Assembly (NCBI GenBank): GCA_036490475.1
Contig: DASXDT010000006.1
Coordinates: 186,001-250,000 of the forward strand
Length of the DNA stretch: 64,000 nt
Reading direction: 5' to 3'
Source of the DNA: Candidatus Tumulicola sp.
GTDB lineage: Bacteria; Vulcanimicrobiota; Vulcanimicrobiia; Vulcanimicrobiales; Vulcanimicrobiaceae
Shown here: positions 34,788 to 44,118 of the stretch, in pieces
Numbering within the stretch: position 1 is the first letter of the stretch
How the letters are laid out: the number at the start of each line of letters is the position of its first letter
Position numbers and translations under genes: made by a program
Notes under the pieces: model-generated
Told to the model about the DNA's origin: nothing
The model's input: the letters and a program-made list of their open reading frames with translations, nothing else
Databases searched by the model: none

Positions 34788-35375
34788 ATGAAAACGTACG
34801 CTGCAAAAAAGTGGGATCTCTCGGGTCTGCAAGGCATCTCCGACGCAACGCTGGAGATGCACTTCGGACTGTACGAAGGTTACGTGAAGAACGCGAACCT
34901 GCTCAACGAAAAGCTCGACGCCTTGCGCTCTGCCGGTGAAGCCGCCGGCGCCAACCCGAGCTACGCCGAACTCGTGCGCCGCCTCGGATTCGAATACAAC
35001 GGTATGCGCTTACACGAATACTATTTCGACAACATGACCAAGTCGCCGGCCGACATCGGTAACGGCAAACTCTATACCGCGCTCGGCGAGTCGTTCGGTG
35101 GATTCGATGCGTGGAAGAAAGACTTCGTCGCCGTCGGCGGTATGCGCGGCGTCGGCTGGGCGATCGCGTATCGCGACGACACCAACGGTCAGATCAGCAA
35201 TAACTGGATCAGCGATCACGAAAACGGCCACCTCGCGGGCTTCACTCCGATCGTCGTGCTCGACGTTTGGGAGCACGCGTTCATCAAAGACTACAAACCG
35301 TCTGAACGCGGCAAGTACATCGAGGCGTTCTTCGCCAACATCGACTGGAAGCGTTGCGAATCGCGCCTCCCGTAA
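34788..35375 (+). CDS. sodB: superoxide dismutase (Fe/Mn family)
   Basis: This 195-residue enzyme converts superoxide to peroxide and oxygen. The four metal ligands are H25 (EMHFGLYEGYV), H76 (GMRLHEYYFDN), D159 and H163 (VLDVWEHAF). The unusual N-terminal HFGLYEGYVKNAN version and the short length match the Fe/cambialistic forms found in some deep-branching bacteria and archaea. There is no signal peptide, so it is cytoplasmic. It is monocistronic, bounded by a leader hairpin and a strong terminator. Iron against manganese preference cannot be fixed by eye. Confidence 0.93.
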   Translation: MKTYAAKKWDLSGLQGISDATLEMHFGLYEGYVKNANLLNEKLDALRSAGEAAGANPSYAELVRRLGFEYNGMRLHEYYFDNMTKSPADIGNGKLYTALGESFGGFDAWKKDFVAVGGMRGVGWAIAYRDDTNGQISNNWISDHENGHLAGFTPIVVLDVWEHAFIKDYKPSERGKYIEAFFANIDWKRCESRLP

Positions 35376-35401
35376 ACCGCTCTATATAGACTGCTCCGCT
35401 T

Positions 35402-35438
35402 CGGGCGGTTCCGTGCTACACGGAGCCGCCCGTTTTTT
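35402..35438 (+). terminator. intrinsic terminator after sod
   Basis: A 14-base arm CGGGCGGTTCCGTG (35402-35415) pairs with CACGGAGCCGCCCG (35419-35432) with a single G-T pair and a three-base loop, followed by T6 at 35433-35438. It ends transcription of the dismutase gene before the convergent DUF5996 gene. Confidence 0.9.
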
Positions 35439-35452
35439 GTACCGTCGTCGCC

Positions 35453-36337
35453 TTATGCCCCGGGCGGCCACTGCATGCTTTGCGCCAGCGCGTCGTAGGT
35501 GCTGCTGAAGAACTCGGCTAGCAGCGCATGCGGATCTCGAGCGGCGCGGACGTCGGAGTAGCGGAGAATAAACTCGCCCATGTTCGTGTCCCAGCCGGCC
35601 GCCGAAGGACCCACGCATGCGGTTTCGATTCCATCCGGTTTCGGATAGCCGTAGCTCCAGAATGCGGGTTCGGGAAAACGCGCATCCCCCGGCCAAAAGC
35701 CGGTGCAAATCTCTTGTGCGTTCATGCCAAGGCGCATGATGATGTCTTGCGACGGCGGCTCGGCCGGACGCCCCGAATAGCGCGCGTACGCGATGTCGAA
35801 CGAACCGAAGAAAAACTGTACCAGCGTATGTCGCAAGCGATACGGTGCGCGGTGCCGCTCGAGCGCCGTGTTGGCCTGCAGCAAAACTTGTGAGAAGCGC
35901 CGTGCGTACGCCGGATCGTACGAACGATGCTCGGTGTCTTCGTGAAACGGAAGCTTGTCGGGAAGCTCTACTGGAACGTCCCAGATTCGGACGTCGAGGC
36001 CTAGCTCGTCCAGCAGCCGCATCGTTTCACGATAGAAATCGGCCACGGTACGGGGAACCAGCGGAATCGAACGATCGGTTCCGTCGCTGACGAGCACGCG
36101 CATACCGTGATCGATCAGGTCGAACTCGACCGAGAACGAACGTTCTCCATACGGAATCGCACCCGTCCACATGCCGCGCGGCGTTACATACAGCGCAACG
36201 TGCGCCCACTGCGGCTCGGGCGGCGACAACGCCAAGCGAATCTTGCCGATTACTTGCACGTAGCGGTGCAGCGTCTCGCAGGTCTCGCGCCAGGCTTCAA
36301 GAGGCAGTTCCGGCCAGGCTTCCACGCGATCGCTCAT
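35453..36337 (-). CDS. DUF5996 family protein
   Basis: The 294-residue protein begins WPELPLEAWRETCETLHRYVQVIGKIRLAL and contains PYGERSFSVEFDLIDH, VQFFFGSFDIAYARYSGRPAEPP and AGWDTNMGEFILRYSDVR, the conserved blocks I recall for DUF5996. No signal peptide or catalytic motif is recognisable, and the biochemical role is unknown. The ATG at 36335-36337 overlaps the stop of the cyclopropane synthase gene as ATGA. This coupling suggests a link to lipid modification, although that is inference. Confidence 0.8.
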   Translation of the reverse strand: MSDRVEAWPELPLEAWRETCETLHRYVQVIGKIRLALSPPEPQWAHVALYVTPRGMWTGAIPYGERSFSVEFDLIDHGMRVLVSDGTDRSIPLVPRTVADFYRETMRLLDELGLDVRIWDVPVELPDKLPFHEDTEHRSYDPAYARRFSQVLLQANTALERHRAPYRLRHTLVQFFFGSFDIAYARYSGRPAEPPSQDIIMRLGMNAQEICTGFWPGDARFPEPAFWSYGYPKPDGIETACVGPSAAGWDTNMGEFILRYSDVRAARDPHALLAEFFSSTYDALAQSMQWPPGA

Positions 36338-37596
36338 CGTACGTACAAATCCCTTCGGGTCGCCGGAATGCGGCTCGTGCCGTCGGGCAGCGGCTTGGCC
36401 AGCAGCGTCTGGACCAACCCCATTCGCCCGAGCGTAAAGTTGCGCGCACTTCCCGTCATATACAGCCGCCAGACCCGCTCCGTTCGCTCGTCGGTTGCAT
36501 CGATCGCCGCGACGCGGTTCTTCCCGAGGTTCTCGACCCACGCACGCAACGTTCGTGCGTAGTGTTCGCGCAGATTCTCGACGTCGCGCACTTCAAAACC
36601 GGCCAACTCGGCCGAACGCAACACCGTTGCGATCGCTAGCAAATCGCCGTCCGGAAAGACGTACCGGCCAACAAAGTCGTTGGCGAGGCGGATCCCCTTG
36701 CCATCCCGCGATTGCCCCGTGATTCCGTGATTGAGAAACAGGCCGCCGGGTCTGAGCGCGCGGTAGGCGACGGCGAAATATTCGTCGAGACGCTCGCGAC
36801 CGACGTGCTCGACCATCCCGATCGATGCGACGGCGTCGAATTGCCGGTCGCCGAGATCGCGATAATCCAGTCGTTCGATTCGAGCCAGGCCGCCGAGTCC
36901 CAGTGCCGCGATGCGGCGGCGCGCCTCTTCGTACTGCCGTTGCGAAAGCGTGATCCCGAGCGCTCGAATGCCACGCTGCGCGGCGGCGATGACCAACGCT
37001 CCCCAGCCGCAACCGATGTCCAGCAGTTCCGAACCCGGCGCCAAACGGAGCTTATCGAGCGAATATGCGAGTTTGGCGCGCTGTGCCGCTTCGAGGGTGG
37101 TGACGCCGTCGTCCCAGTACGCGCACGAATACACGAGTTGCGGGTCGAGAAAGCTGGCGTATAACTCGACCGGCTGATCGTAGTGAAAACCGATCGCCGC
37201 GGCATCGCGCGTCTTCGAATGGATCGCACCCGTTAGGTGGGCCGACCCCGACGCGCGCGGCGGTCGCGGCAGCCTAGCCATTGCCGCCGCCATGCGCGCC
37301 AGGTCGATCGGCGACAACCGCTCGGTGCTGCGCTCGAGGACGTCGATTGCGGTTTCGAGATCGCCGTCGACGTCGATCCAAGCCTCGACGAATGCTTCAC
37401 CCGGTCGCAAGCTCAAAGGCGGAGAAAACGCCGCGCGCAATGCGGACGGCCCGTTAACGCGCAGTTCGAAGCGCGATCCCGGGGCAGCGATGACGGTTCC
37501 GTCCCAAAGGCGAATGGCGACGTCGTGTCCGAGCCGGTCGCCAAATAGCATCGCGAGAATTTCCATCGATCGCTCGAGCACGCTGTTCCCGGACAT
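36334..37596 (-). CDS. cfa: cyclopropane-fatty-acyl-phospholipid synthase family SAM methyltransferase
   Basis: This 420-residue enzyme adds a methylene or methyl group from S-adenosylmethionine to unsaturated acyl chains of membrane lipids. The SAM motif LLDIGCGWG is at 191-199, with YDQPVELYASFLDPQLVYSCAYW before it and FVGRYVFPDGDL after it, as in Cfa-type enzymes. The N-terminal 120 residues form the SCP2-like lipid-handling domain. A fatty-acid desaturase elsewhere in the window (50168) could supply the unsaturated chains. It is the first gene of a two-gene operon. Confidence 0.9.
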   Translation of the reverse strand: MSGNSVLERSMEILAMLFGDRLGHDVAIRLWDGTVIAAPGSRFELRVNGPSALRAAFSPPLSLRPGEAFVEAWIDVDGDLETAIDVLERSTERLSPIDLARMAAAMARLPRPPRASGSAHLTGAIHSKTRDAAAIGFHYDQPVELYASFLDPQLVYSCAYWDDGVTTLEAAQRAKLAYSLDKLRLAPGSELLDIGCGWGALVIAAAQRGIRALGITLSQRQYEEARRRIAALGLGGLARIERLDYRDLGDRQFDAVASIGMVEHVGRERLDEYFAVAYRALRPGGLFLNHGITGQSRDGKGIRLANDFVGRYVFPDGDLLAIATVLRSAELAGFEVRDVENLREHYARTLRAWVENLGKNRVAAIDATDERTERVWRLYMTGSARNFTLGRMGLVQTLLAKPLPDGTSRIPATRRDLYVR

Positions 37597-37671
37597 GCAT
37601 TTTTCTTAGCGCTACGAAAGAAGCGGCCCTCTGCCCGGGGACGCCGACCGGCGACTGCGAAGACCCTCGCA

Positions 37672-38748
37672 ATGAGCGACGCGGCAGTATATCCGTATAT
37701 TTTGGATCCGAAGTTGGCGCCGGCAATATGGGGCGGCGACGAACTCGTGAAGCAATACGGCAAACACGGCGACCCGTCGGCGAAGATCGGCGAGTCGTGG
37801 GAGTGCTGGGACACGGACACGGTTATAAACGGACCTCTGAAAGGCGATTCGGTCGCGACCCTGCGGCAATCGCAAGGAAAAAGCTTTCTCGGCGACATCG
37901 ACCCGACTCGCATCTTTCCGGTTCTTACGAAGATCATCACCGCGCACGATTGGCTCTCGGTACAGGTGCATCCGAACGACGCGTACGCAAAACGGGTCGA
38001 GCATCAAGCAAACGGCAAGACCGAGTGTTGGTACGTGTTTTCGGCCGACCCCGGCGCTGAGTTAGTGCTTGGGTGGACGCGCGACACATCGCGTGAAGAA
38101 TACGAACGTCGCGTCGCCGATGGGACGCTCGGCGAGATTCTGCGCCGCATTCCAGTCAAGGCAGGCGATACGGTATATATTCCGGCCGGCATGGTGCATG
38201 CGATCGGAGCGGGTGTCACCCTCTTCGAAACGCAGCAAGCTAGCGATTTAACGTACCGGATGTTCGATTGGAACCGTATCGGAGCCGATGGAAAACCGCG
38301 CGAACTGCACATTCAAAAAGCCGCCGACGTTTTAGATTATAAGGCGACGGGCGCCGGCACGCTGGATCAAATCGCCTACACGTTCGACGGCTTACAGCGT
38401 TTGGCGTTGATCGCCGACAATCACTTCGTAGTCGAACGGATCGTCGCGACGAGCGAACCGGCAACGATGAAAACCGGCGGACGGCCGTTGATCGTGATGT
38501 CGCTAGATTGCCCGATGAACGTCGGCTGCAACGACGTCGAAGTGTCGCTTACCCCATACCAAACGGCCTTGATTCCGGCGAGCGCCGAAAGCTGCACGGT
38601 TCGTTCCGAGGGCGACGGCGACGCACCGTTCATGTTCGTTACGCCGCCCGAACATCGCGACGACCTTGCGGTGCAAATGGTAGCCGCCGGTATCGAGCAG
38701 TCGCGCATCGACCGCTTTATGGAACAGTTCGCGTCGCTGCACGTGTAG
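37672..38748 (+). CDS. manA: mannose-6-phosphate isomerase, class I
   Basis: This 358-residue cupin enzyme interconverts fructose-6-phosphate and mannose-6-phosphate, feeding GDP-mannose synthesis and sugar use. The zinc ligands are visible in LSVQVHPND, GKTECWYV and PAGMVHAIGAG. The opening PKLAPAIWGGDELVKQYGK and the IGESWE motif match the short Bacillus-type enzymes. The ATG at 37672 gives the family N-terminus. The PBP4 gene follows immediately, with its coding region starting at or before the manA stop. Confidence 0.92.
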   Translation: MSDAAVYPYILDPKLAPAIWGGDELVKQYGKHGDPSAKIGESWECWDTDTVINGPLKGDSVATLRQSQGKSFLGDIDPTRIFPVLTKIITAHDWLSVQVHPNDAYAKRVEHQANGKTECWYVFSADPGAELVLGWTRDTSREEYERRVADGTLGEILRRIPVKAGDTVYIPAGMVHAIGAGVTLFETQQASDLTYRMFDWNRIGADGKPRELHIQKAADVLDYKATGAGTLDQIAYTFDGLQRLALIADNHFVVERIVATSEPATMKTGGRPLIVMSLDCPMNVGCNDVEVSLTPYQTALIPASAESCTVRSEGDGDAPFMFVTPPEHRDDLAVQMVAAGIEQSRIDRFMEQFASLHV

Positions 38749-40175
38749 GATTTGCGTCGTTCGCGCTCGCGCTAGTTGTAGCGACGAGCCCGGCGGCGGT
38801 TACCGCGTCATCCGCGCAGCAACGCGCGATCGACGTTGCATTGTCTTCGACGGAATTGCGCGGCGCCCACGTAGGGCTGCTGGCCGTGGATACATCGGGT
38901 GCCACGGTGTACGCGCGCGATCCGGACGACGACTTCGTCCCGGCCTCTACGTTCAAACTAATCGTCGGATCGGCGGCGCTCTCAAAATTGGGACCCGCAT
39001 TTACATTCGGCACCAGCGTGGATGCGATCGGACCGGTAACGAGCGGAACGCTCAACGGCGATCTGGTACTGCGCGGCGGCGGCGACGCACAACTCTCGGT
39101 CGCCGATCTACAGAGCGCTGCGACCGCCGTTCGTGCGGCCGGTATCGTGCACGTAACCGGCGACGTCGTTGCCGATGCATCCTATTTTTCGGCACCTCGT
39201 TTTCCCGGCGGATGGATGATCGACGATCTGCCGTACGAATACGCGGCCGTTCCGTCGGCGCTGTCGCTCGAACGCAACATCGCACACGTTCGCGTGCGTC
39301 CTGGCTCGGCCACCGGAGACCCCGCGCAGCTTTCGATCGCTCCGGCCGTTAACGCGTTCACGATCGTCAATCGCGCGGTGACGGGCGCACGCGGCAGCGA
39401 CGATACCACCGATCTCGACCGGCCCTGGAACGTGCCGTCCGAGATCGACGTCACCGGTAGTTACCCGTTGGGAGCGCCGCTTTCCGACGACCTCGAGCCG
39501 GCCGTTCCAGATCCGCCGTCATACGCGGCCGCGGTCTTTCGCGATGCACTGGTCGCGCGCGGCATCGCCATCGACGGCGCCGTCCGCTTCACATCTGCGC
39601 CTGGCGGAACGCATCTCTGGCAACATCGTTCCGAGCCGCTGCGAACGATGCTCGGCGATTTCTGGCGCCCCAGCGTCAACCTGATCGGCGAACAGCTGCT
39701 CGAGGCGCTCGGCGTGGCGTCGCCGGCAACTGCTCACCTCGACGATCGGGCCGCCGGCATAGCGGTCGAAACGGCATGGCTGCGCTCGATCGGCATCGAC
39801 CCGCGCACGCTGACGATCGCCGACGGTTCCGGGCTGTCGGCATACGACCGCATTACCCCGCGCGCGCTGGTCGCGATTCTGAGCGCCGGTTGGCACGGAC
39901 GCTACCGGACGACGATCTTGGCCGCGCTGCCGGTTTCCGGCCGAAGCGGCACCCTGGTAAACGACTTCACGTCGGCGCCGCTGGCCGGTGCCATCGTCGC
40001 CAAGACAGGCACGACCAATCACGCCCGGCTGTTGGCCGGATACGCCAGGCGGCCGGATGGCAGCACCACCATCTTTGCCTTGATGATCGAGAACTGGATG
40101 GACGACCGCCCCGATGCGAACGCGCTCCTCAATCGAGTCCGCCAGACGGTGTTGCGCGCTCTCACCGGCGGTTGA
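38745..40175 (+). CDS. dacB: D-alanyl-D-alanine carboxypeptidase/endopeptidase PBP4, start codon unresolved
   Basis: The protein is a secreted class C penicillin-binding protein of about 476 residues that trims peptidoglycan peptides. A signal peptide ([17 protein letters not shown]) is followed by SxxK in PASTFKL (serine near residue 68), SVN in [14 protein letters not shown] and KTG in [10 protein letters not shown]. No ATG, GTG or TTG occurs in frame between 38508 and the signal peptide. The far TTG at 38508 would add 80 residues of manA out-of-frame sequence. The coordinate given begins at a GTA codon inside the manA stop region and marks only the probable N-terminus. A base error or a rare start codon is likely. 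Confidence 0.78.
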   Translation, partial: VGFASFALALVVATSPAAVTASSAQQRAIDVALSSTELRGAHVGLLAVDTSGATVYARDPDDDFVPASTFKLIVGSAALSKLGPAFTFGTSVDAIGPVTSGTLNGDLVLRGGGDAQLSVADLQSAATAVRAAGIVHVTGDVVADASYFSAPRFPGGWMIDDLPYEYAAVPSALSLERNIAHVRVRPGSATGDPAQLSIAPAVNAFTIVNRAVTGARGSDDTTDLDRPWNVPSEIDVTGSYPLGAPLSDDLEPAVPDPPSYAAAVFRDALVARGIAIDGAVRFTSAPGGTHLWQHRSEPLRTMLGDFWRPSVNLIGEQLLEALGVASPATAHLDDRAAGIAVETAWLRSIGIDPRTLTIADGSGLSAYDRITPRALVAILSAGWHGRYRTTILAALPVSGRSGTLVNDFTSAPLAGAIVAKTGTTNHARLLAGYARRPDGSTTIFALMIENWMDDRPDANALLNRVRQTVLRALTGG

Positions 40176-40213
40176 CGCATCCGCCGGCGCGCGACAAACG
40201 TTATAGAATATGT

Positions 40214-40702
40214 ATGAACGCAACTACGCAAACCGCGACCTTCGCCGCCGGCTGTTTTTGGGGCGTCGAGGCCGCGTTTCGCCAGATCCCCGGCGTGCTT
40301 GACGCCGTCTCGGGCTACATCGGCGGAAGAACGCAAGACCCGACCTATCGCGAGGTCTGCGGACATGGAACCGGACACGCCGAGGCGGTCGAAGTTACTT
40401 TCGATCCGTCACGGGTGACCTACGAACAACTATTGCAGGCGTTTTGGAATCTGCACGATCCGACGCAGGTCAACCGGCAAGGTCCGGATGTCGGCGATCA
40501 ATATCGCTCGGCCATCTTCACCTATTCGGACGAGCAGATGCGCACTGCAACCGCGTCGCGCGATGCGGAACAGGCAAATCATCGCCGGCCGATCGCAACG
40601 CAGATTCTTGCGGCCCCCACGTTTTATAGAGCCGAAGAATATCATCAACGCTACTTCGAAAAGAATGGTGGAGCGGCGTGTCACATTCCGACCGCACGAT
40701 GA
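40214..40702 (+). CDS. msrA: peptide-methionine (S)-S-oxide reductase MsrA
   Basis: This 162-residue enzyme repairs the S-epimer of methionine sulfoxide. The catalytic cysteine lies in AAGCFWGVE near residue 14, and [20 protein letters not shown] and [10 protein letters not shown] are family signatures. No signal peptide is present, so it is cytoplasmic, unlike the next gene's product. Its TGA overlaps the msrB ATG as ATGA. It starts 38 bases after the PBP4 gene. Confidence 0.93.
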   Translation: MNATTQTATFAAGCFWGVEAAFRQIPGVLDAVSGYIGGRTQDPTYREVCGHGTGHAEAVEVTFDPSRVTYEQLLQAFWNLHDPTQVNRQGPDVGDQYRSAIFTYSDEQMRTATASRDAEQANHRRPIATQILAAPTFYRAEEYHQRYFEKNGGAACHIPTAR

Positions 40703-41178
40703 ATCGCGTCGCTTTTCTCGGCGGATTGCTCGTTCTCGGTGGAGCGACGGCGTCGCGCGCTTTCGCCTCGCCATCGCAACAATACGCGGTGACGCACAGC
40801 GACTCGCAGTGGCGTGAGCTCCTCGGTGGCGAGCGCTACGACGTCATGCGCCAGAAAGGAACGGAACCGGCAAACTCCAGCCCGCTGCTAACCGAGACTC
40901 GAGCGGGCCTCTATCGCTGTTACGGTTGTAATCTGGCGTTGTTTTCGTCGAAGACGAAATACGACAGCGGAGAAGGCTGGCCGTCGTTCTACGACGTGTT
41001 GCCGAACGCGATCCGCGAACAATCCGACTACGGGCTGGTCGAAGCGCGCACCGAAGTGCACTGCCGTCAATGCGGGAGCCACCTCGGCCACGTGTTCGAT
41101 GACGGTCCCGCGCCGACGCACCTACGCTACTGTATCGACGGCGTCGCGCTCAAGTTCGTCCCCGGCGCTAGCGCCTAG
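40699..41178 (+). CDS. msrB: peptide-methionine (R)-S-oxide reductase MsrB, exported form
   Basis: This 159-residue protein repairs the R-epimer of methionine sulfoxide. The zinc CxxC pairs are CYGCN and CRQCG, and the catalytic cysteine is in [12 protein letters not shown]. An N-terminal hydrophobic segment ([21 protein letters not shown]) is a signal peptide, so it probably acts outside the cytoplasm while MsrA acts inside. ATG 40699 overlaps the msrA stop. The pair forms one transcript after PBP4. Confidence 0.92.
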   Translation: MNRVAFLGGLLVLGGATASRAFASPSQQYAVTHSDSQWRELLGGERYDVMRQKGTEPANSSPLLTETRAGLYRCYGCNLALFSSKTKYDSGEGWPSFYDVLPNAIREQSDYGLVEARTEVHCRQCGSHLGHVFDDGPAPTHLRYCIDGVALKFVPGASA

Positions 41179-41185
41179 ACTTCTC

Positions 41186-41587
41186 TTAGCTTCGTTTTTC
41201 GAATACGCGCTGGTCTTTGACCGGCGCGTATTCTTCTCGTTCATAGAAACGGTGCGCGTCCTTGCGAATCACGTTGGAGCGCACGCGGACACGCCGTGCG
41301 CCCTGTTCGCGCGCCCATTCTTCGGCGGTACGCAGCAACGCGGCGCCGATTCCGTTACTTCGATTATTCTCGTCGACCGAGAGGGCGAGAATCTCCGCAC
41401 CCTCGCAATCTGCAAGTTCGTCGCGCATTTCGACGGCGATAAATCCAACGACGTTCGACTGGATTTCTCCGACGTAGATTTTCCGTCGATCCGAACATCG
41501 AAGCACCATGCGCTCGATCGTTGCCGCATCGTTCGGATATCCGAGCTGTGCGAACAACGGAACGAGCGCCGAAGCATCGGCCGGCAA
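41186..41587 (-). CDS. GNAT family N-acetyltransferase, N-terminus uncertain
   Basis: The product of about 133-139 residues has the acetyl-CoA loop in NNRSNGIGAALL and a C-terminal HRFYEREEYAPVKDQRVFEK, typical of GNAT enzymes. The only standard start is TTG 41585-41587. However, the in-frame codons just upstream read VRIRPALPADA, the usual beginning of this family, with GTC where a start would be expected. It follows the TlpA-TPR gene on the same strand, with 19 bases between that stop and the TTG. Substrate unknown. Confidence 0.72.
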   Translation of the reverse strand: MPADASALVPLFAQLGYPNDAATIERMVLRCSDRRKIYVGEIQSNVVGFIAVEMRDELADCEGAEILALSVDENNRSNGIGAALLRTAEEWAREQGARRVRVRSNVIRKDAHRFYEREEYAPVKDQRVFEKRS

Positions 41588-41606
41588 AGCCGGCCGTATG
41601 CGGACG

Positions 41607-43244
41607 CTAGCGGGCGGGGACGGCTGCCGTGACGCCGTTGGAAGCTACCGTGATGTTATTGCCCGGTTTAGCACCCGGGGTCGGCGGAACGAGTTGGAAC
41701 TCGTACGTTTTCACGCCGCTTTCCGGAGGCGTGAACGTCACCTTACCCGGCGAGCAGAGACGATCGGCGCAGAACGACGCGACCCAGCCGGGTGCGAGGT
41801 TCTCTGCGGTCAACGTCACCGGCTGGCCGGTCTTGGCGACGACGATCAAGCGATACTTGTACGTCGAACTCACGCTGCCGGGAAGATCGGCGCCGGTCCA
41901 TTTTGTCACCGAAATCGCCATGTTCGAATTTTGCTTGACGGCAACGGCTACTGTGCCTTCGGCCGCGCGTTCCGTCACGCGATCACGGATTTCGGCCGCC
42001 GGGCTCTTCGGATCGACCATGTCGGCGTAATGCTTGGCGGAATCGTACGCCTGTTGTGCTTGCGGTCCGTCACCGAGCGTCACGTATGCATCGCCCAGCG
42101 ACAGCAACTCATCGGCGGCGTTGGCGGCGTTATCGCTGCGATCTTTGGGCGCCGAGGTTTTGACTGCAGCCTCCAACAACGCCGTGCTCTTTTGGAACGG
42201 CGCGATCGCTTGTTGCGGCTGACCGGAACGCTTGTAGAAAATCGCGAGCCAGCTAAAGCCGTCGGGATCTTGCGGACGCCTGTTGGTGTACTTCGTCGCG
42301 TACGGAATCGCCGCGGCGTAATCGCCCGCGGCGCCCAGGGCGCGCGCCATACGGAAGATCGTCGTCGGATCGCTCGGCTTCAACGCCAGCGCGTTGCGCG
42401 TGGCGCGCACCGCACCCGCCGAGTCGCCGAGGTTCGCGAGACCTTTTGCCTGCAACAGATACGCGTCGAACTTCTGTTGCGGAGTATTTTGCAGGCGCAA
42501 TACCGCGGTTGCAGCGGCGTATTGCAGCGCGCCCTCTTCACGGCTGGTACGGGCGTAGTCGTACGAGTCGGATTGCGACGACGGCAGCCCGTTCAAGTAG
42601 GCTTCGGCGTCCGCGACTTGCTTGACGGCGGCGGCCGCTCCCGCGCGAACTTGCGTGGGCGAGCCGGTCAGCGTGAACTGCCCGGTGGCCAGCATCGAAT
42701 CGAGTTTCTTCTGCACGGGCGACAGGTAGTACACGTTGTGGCCTTGGCGCGCGCCATTGATAAACTCGGCGAGTTGCGCGGGCGTCACGCCGCCGGTCCA
42801 ACGGGCGCGTACGATGCCGTTCTTGTCGACGACGATCGTCGTCGGAATCGCTTCGACGCTGATCAGCTGCCGAAGGTGCGGGCTGACCAAAATCGTTTGG
42901 TACGGAACGCCCCGCGTGGATATGAAGCTTTTAACGACCGGAACCGTTTCGTTGTCGTCGAGTCCCAGAAAGACGACGTCGGGCGCGTGCAATTTGTGGT
43001 AGGCCGTTATCATGTCGGCCGTTTCGTGACGGCACGGCGGGCACCACGTCGCCCAATCGTTCAGAACGACGACCTTGCCGCGTAGTTGAGACGACGTTAC
43101 CGTCTTGCCGTCGAGCGATTGCCCTTCGAACGCCGGGAGGGCGGTCCCGACCGATGCGGGCGCCGTCGGGGTCGCGGCCTGGGATTGGCCGTAGGTCGCG
43201 ACAAGGGCGAACAATGCGGCGAACGTTGCGATCGTGCTTTTCAT
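41607..43244 (-). CDS. exported TlpA-like thioredoxin-fold protein with TPR repeats
   Basis: This 545-residue protein has a signal peptide (MKSTIATFAALFALVATYG), then a TlpA/ResA-type thioredoxin domain with the redox pair in WATWCPPCRHE and the cis-proline segment VEAIPTTIVVDKNG. Residues about 220-430 hold TPR-like helical repeats (YAAATAVLRLQN, TRNALALKPSDP, WLAIFYKRSGQPQQAI). A C-terminal beta domain follows. It probably reduces or oxidises envelope cysteines and binds partners through the TPRs. The ATG at 43242-43244 has GGAGAG five bases upstream. The neighbouring MsrA/MsrB genes suggest an envelope redox-repair theme. Confidence 0.85.
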   Translation of the reverse strand: MKSTIATFAALFALVATYGQSQAATPTAPASVGTALPAFEGQSLDGKTVTSSQLRGKVVVLNDWATWCPPCRHETADMITAYHKLHAPDVVFLGLDDNETVPVVKSFISTRGVPYQTILVSPHLRQLISVEAIPTTIVVDKNGIVRARWTGGVTPAQLAEFINGARQGHNVYYLSPVQKKLDSMLATGQFTLTGSPTQVRAGAAAAVKQVADAEAYLNGLPSSQSDSYDYARTSREEGALQYAAATAVLRLQNTPQQKFDAYLLQAKGLANLGDSAGAVRATRNALALKPSDPTTIFRMARALGAAGDYAAAIPYATKYTNRRPQDPDGFSWLAIFYKRSGQPQQAIAPFQKSTALLEAAVKTSAPKDRSDNAANAADELLSLGDAYVTLGDGPQAQQAYDSAKHYADMVDPKSPAAEIRDRVTERAAEGTVAVAVKQNSNMAISVTKWTGADLPGSVSSTYKYRLIVVAKTGQPVTLTAENLAPGWVASFCADRLCSPGKVTFTPPESGVKTYEFQLVPPTPGAKPGNNITVASNGVTAAVPAR

Positions 43245-43265
43245 GCTTCTCTCCAAAAGGTACTC

Positions 43266-43337
43266 AGCCGACGGTCAGGATTGAACTGACGACCTGCTAT
43301 TTACGAAACAGCTGCTCTACCACTGAGCTACGTCGGC
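43266..43337 (-). tRNA. tRNA-Thr (anticodon CGU)
   Basis: The complement folds as a complete cloverleaf: acceptor stem GCCGACG/CGTCGGC, D arm GCTC/GAGC, anticodon stem GCTGT/ATAGC around the loop TTCGTAA with anticodon CGT, and a T arm GTCAG/CTGAC with TTCAATC. The anticodon reads ACG (threonine). No CCA is encoded after the discriminator base. The rest of 43338-43464 holds nothing I can identify. Confidence 0.95.
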
Positions 43338-43464
43338 GAAAATGCGGCCCCGCGCCGCGGCCTCCTGGCTTTGGCCCGCTCGGCAGCGCGCCCCTGCCGC
43401 GCCCAGCGACCGGTTTGACGCTACTCTGATAGGCGGTCGCCTCCCCAGCCCGTACAATCCAACG

Positions 43465-44118
43465 ATGAGCAAGCATCTCGTTTCGCTACTCCTGGCCGCA
43501 GTCGTCCTGGCCGTGCCGCTTCGGACCCTGGCCGATCAAAACGCGACCTATCACGGTCCCGTTGGCGCTTCGGAAAAAGCGTTCGTCGCAGCCGTCCAGG
43601 CCGATCTTATGAAACGGTATCCGACCGCAGCCGACGCCGAAAAGGCCGGCTACATCCGCTATACCAACGAAGACGAAACCGGCGCAATCAGCTATGCGAA
43701 CCTGCACTGGCAATCGATGGATGCCAAGCACCCGAGCCAACTATGGTACGGCAAGGACGGAAACTTGCTAGGCGCCGATTACTCGGTGCTGGTGAGCGCA
43801 AATTCCGGACGGCCGACTCTGTGGGGCATCAATCCCGGACGATGGGTAGAGTTCGACGGACACGTTCACTACGTCGAGCGCGATCCTACTACCGGAAAGC
43901 TGACGTACGATCATTGGATCATGAATCCGAAGTTTGCCGCAGCCGGCGGTAGCACCACGCAACCTAGCGCGGCGACGCTCGTCGCGTTAAAAAAAGTGCC
44001 CAACGCGTCTGCAGTGGCGACGATCTTCGAGTTCCCGTCGATCTGGGATCTGATCGTTTGGGTCAAGCCGAATCCGAGCGGCGCGTTCGCCGATAAAAAC
44101 CCAGCGGTTACGCCGTAG
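43465..44118 (+). CDS. exported protein of unknown function
   Basis: This 217-residue protein has a signal peptide (MSKHLVSLLLAAVVLAVPLRTLA) and a compact mature domain. Residues such as FVAAVQADLMKRYPTAADAEKAGYIRYTNEDETGAISYAN and LWGINPGRWVEFDGHVHYV suggest a globular periplasmic protein; no catalytic motif is recognisable. It starts 127 bases downstream of the tRNA gene region on the opposite strand. Its last 11 bases overlap the convergent small gene. Confidence 0.75.
   Translation: MSKHLVSLLLAAVVLAVPLRTLADQNATYHGPVGASEKAFVAAVQADLMKRYPTAADAEKAGYIRYTNEDETGAISYANLHWQSMDAKHPSQLWYGKDGNLLGADYSVLVSANSGRPTLWGINPGRWVEFDGHVHYVERDPTTGKLTYDHWIMNPKFAAAGGSTTQPSAATLVALKKVPNASAVATIFEFPSIWDLIVWVKPNPSGAFADKNPAVTP

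Noticed and set aside
38508-38747. TTG at 38508 as the PBP4 start
   Set aside because: It would add 80 residues of out-of-frame manA sequence ahead of an obvious signal peptide.
41508-43085. 525-codon open frame on the + strand
   Set aside because: It is antisense to the TlpA-TPR gene and overlaps the GNAT start; no domain is visible.
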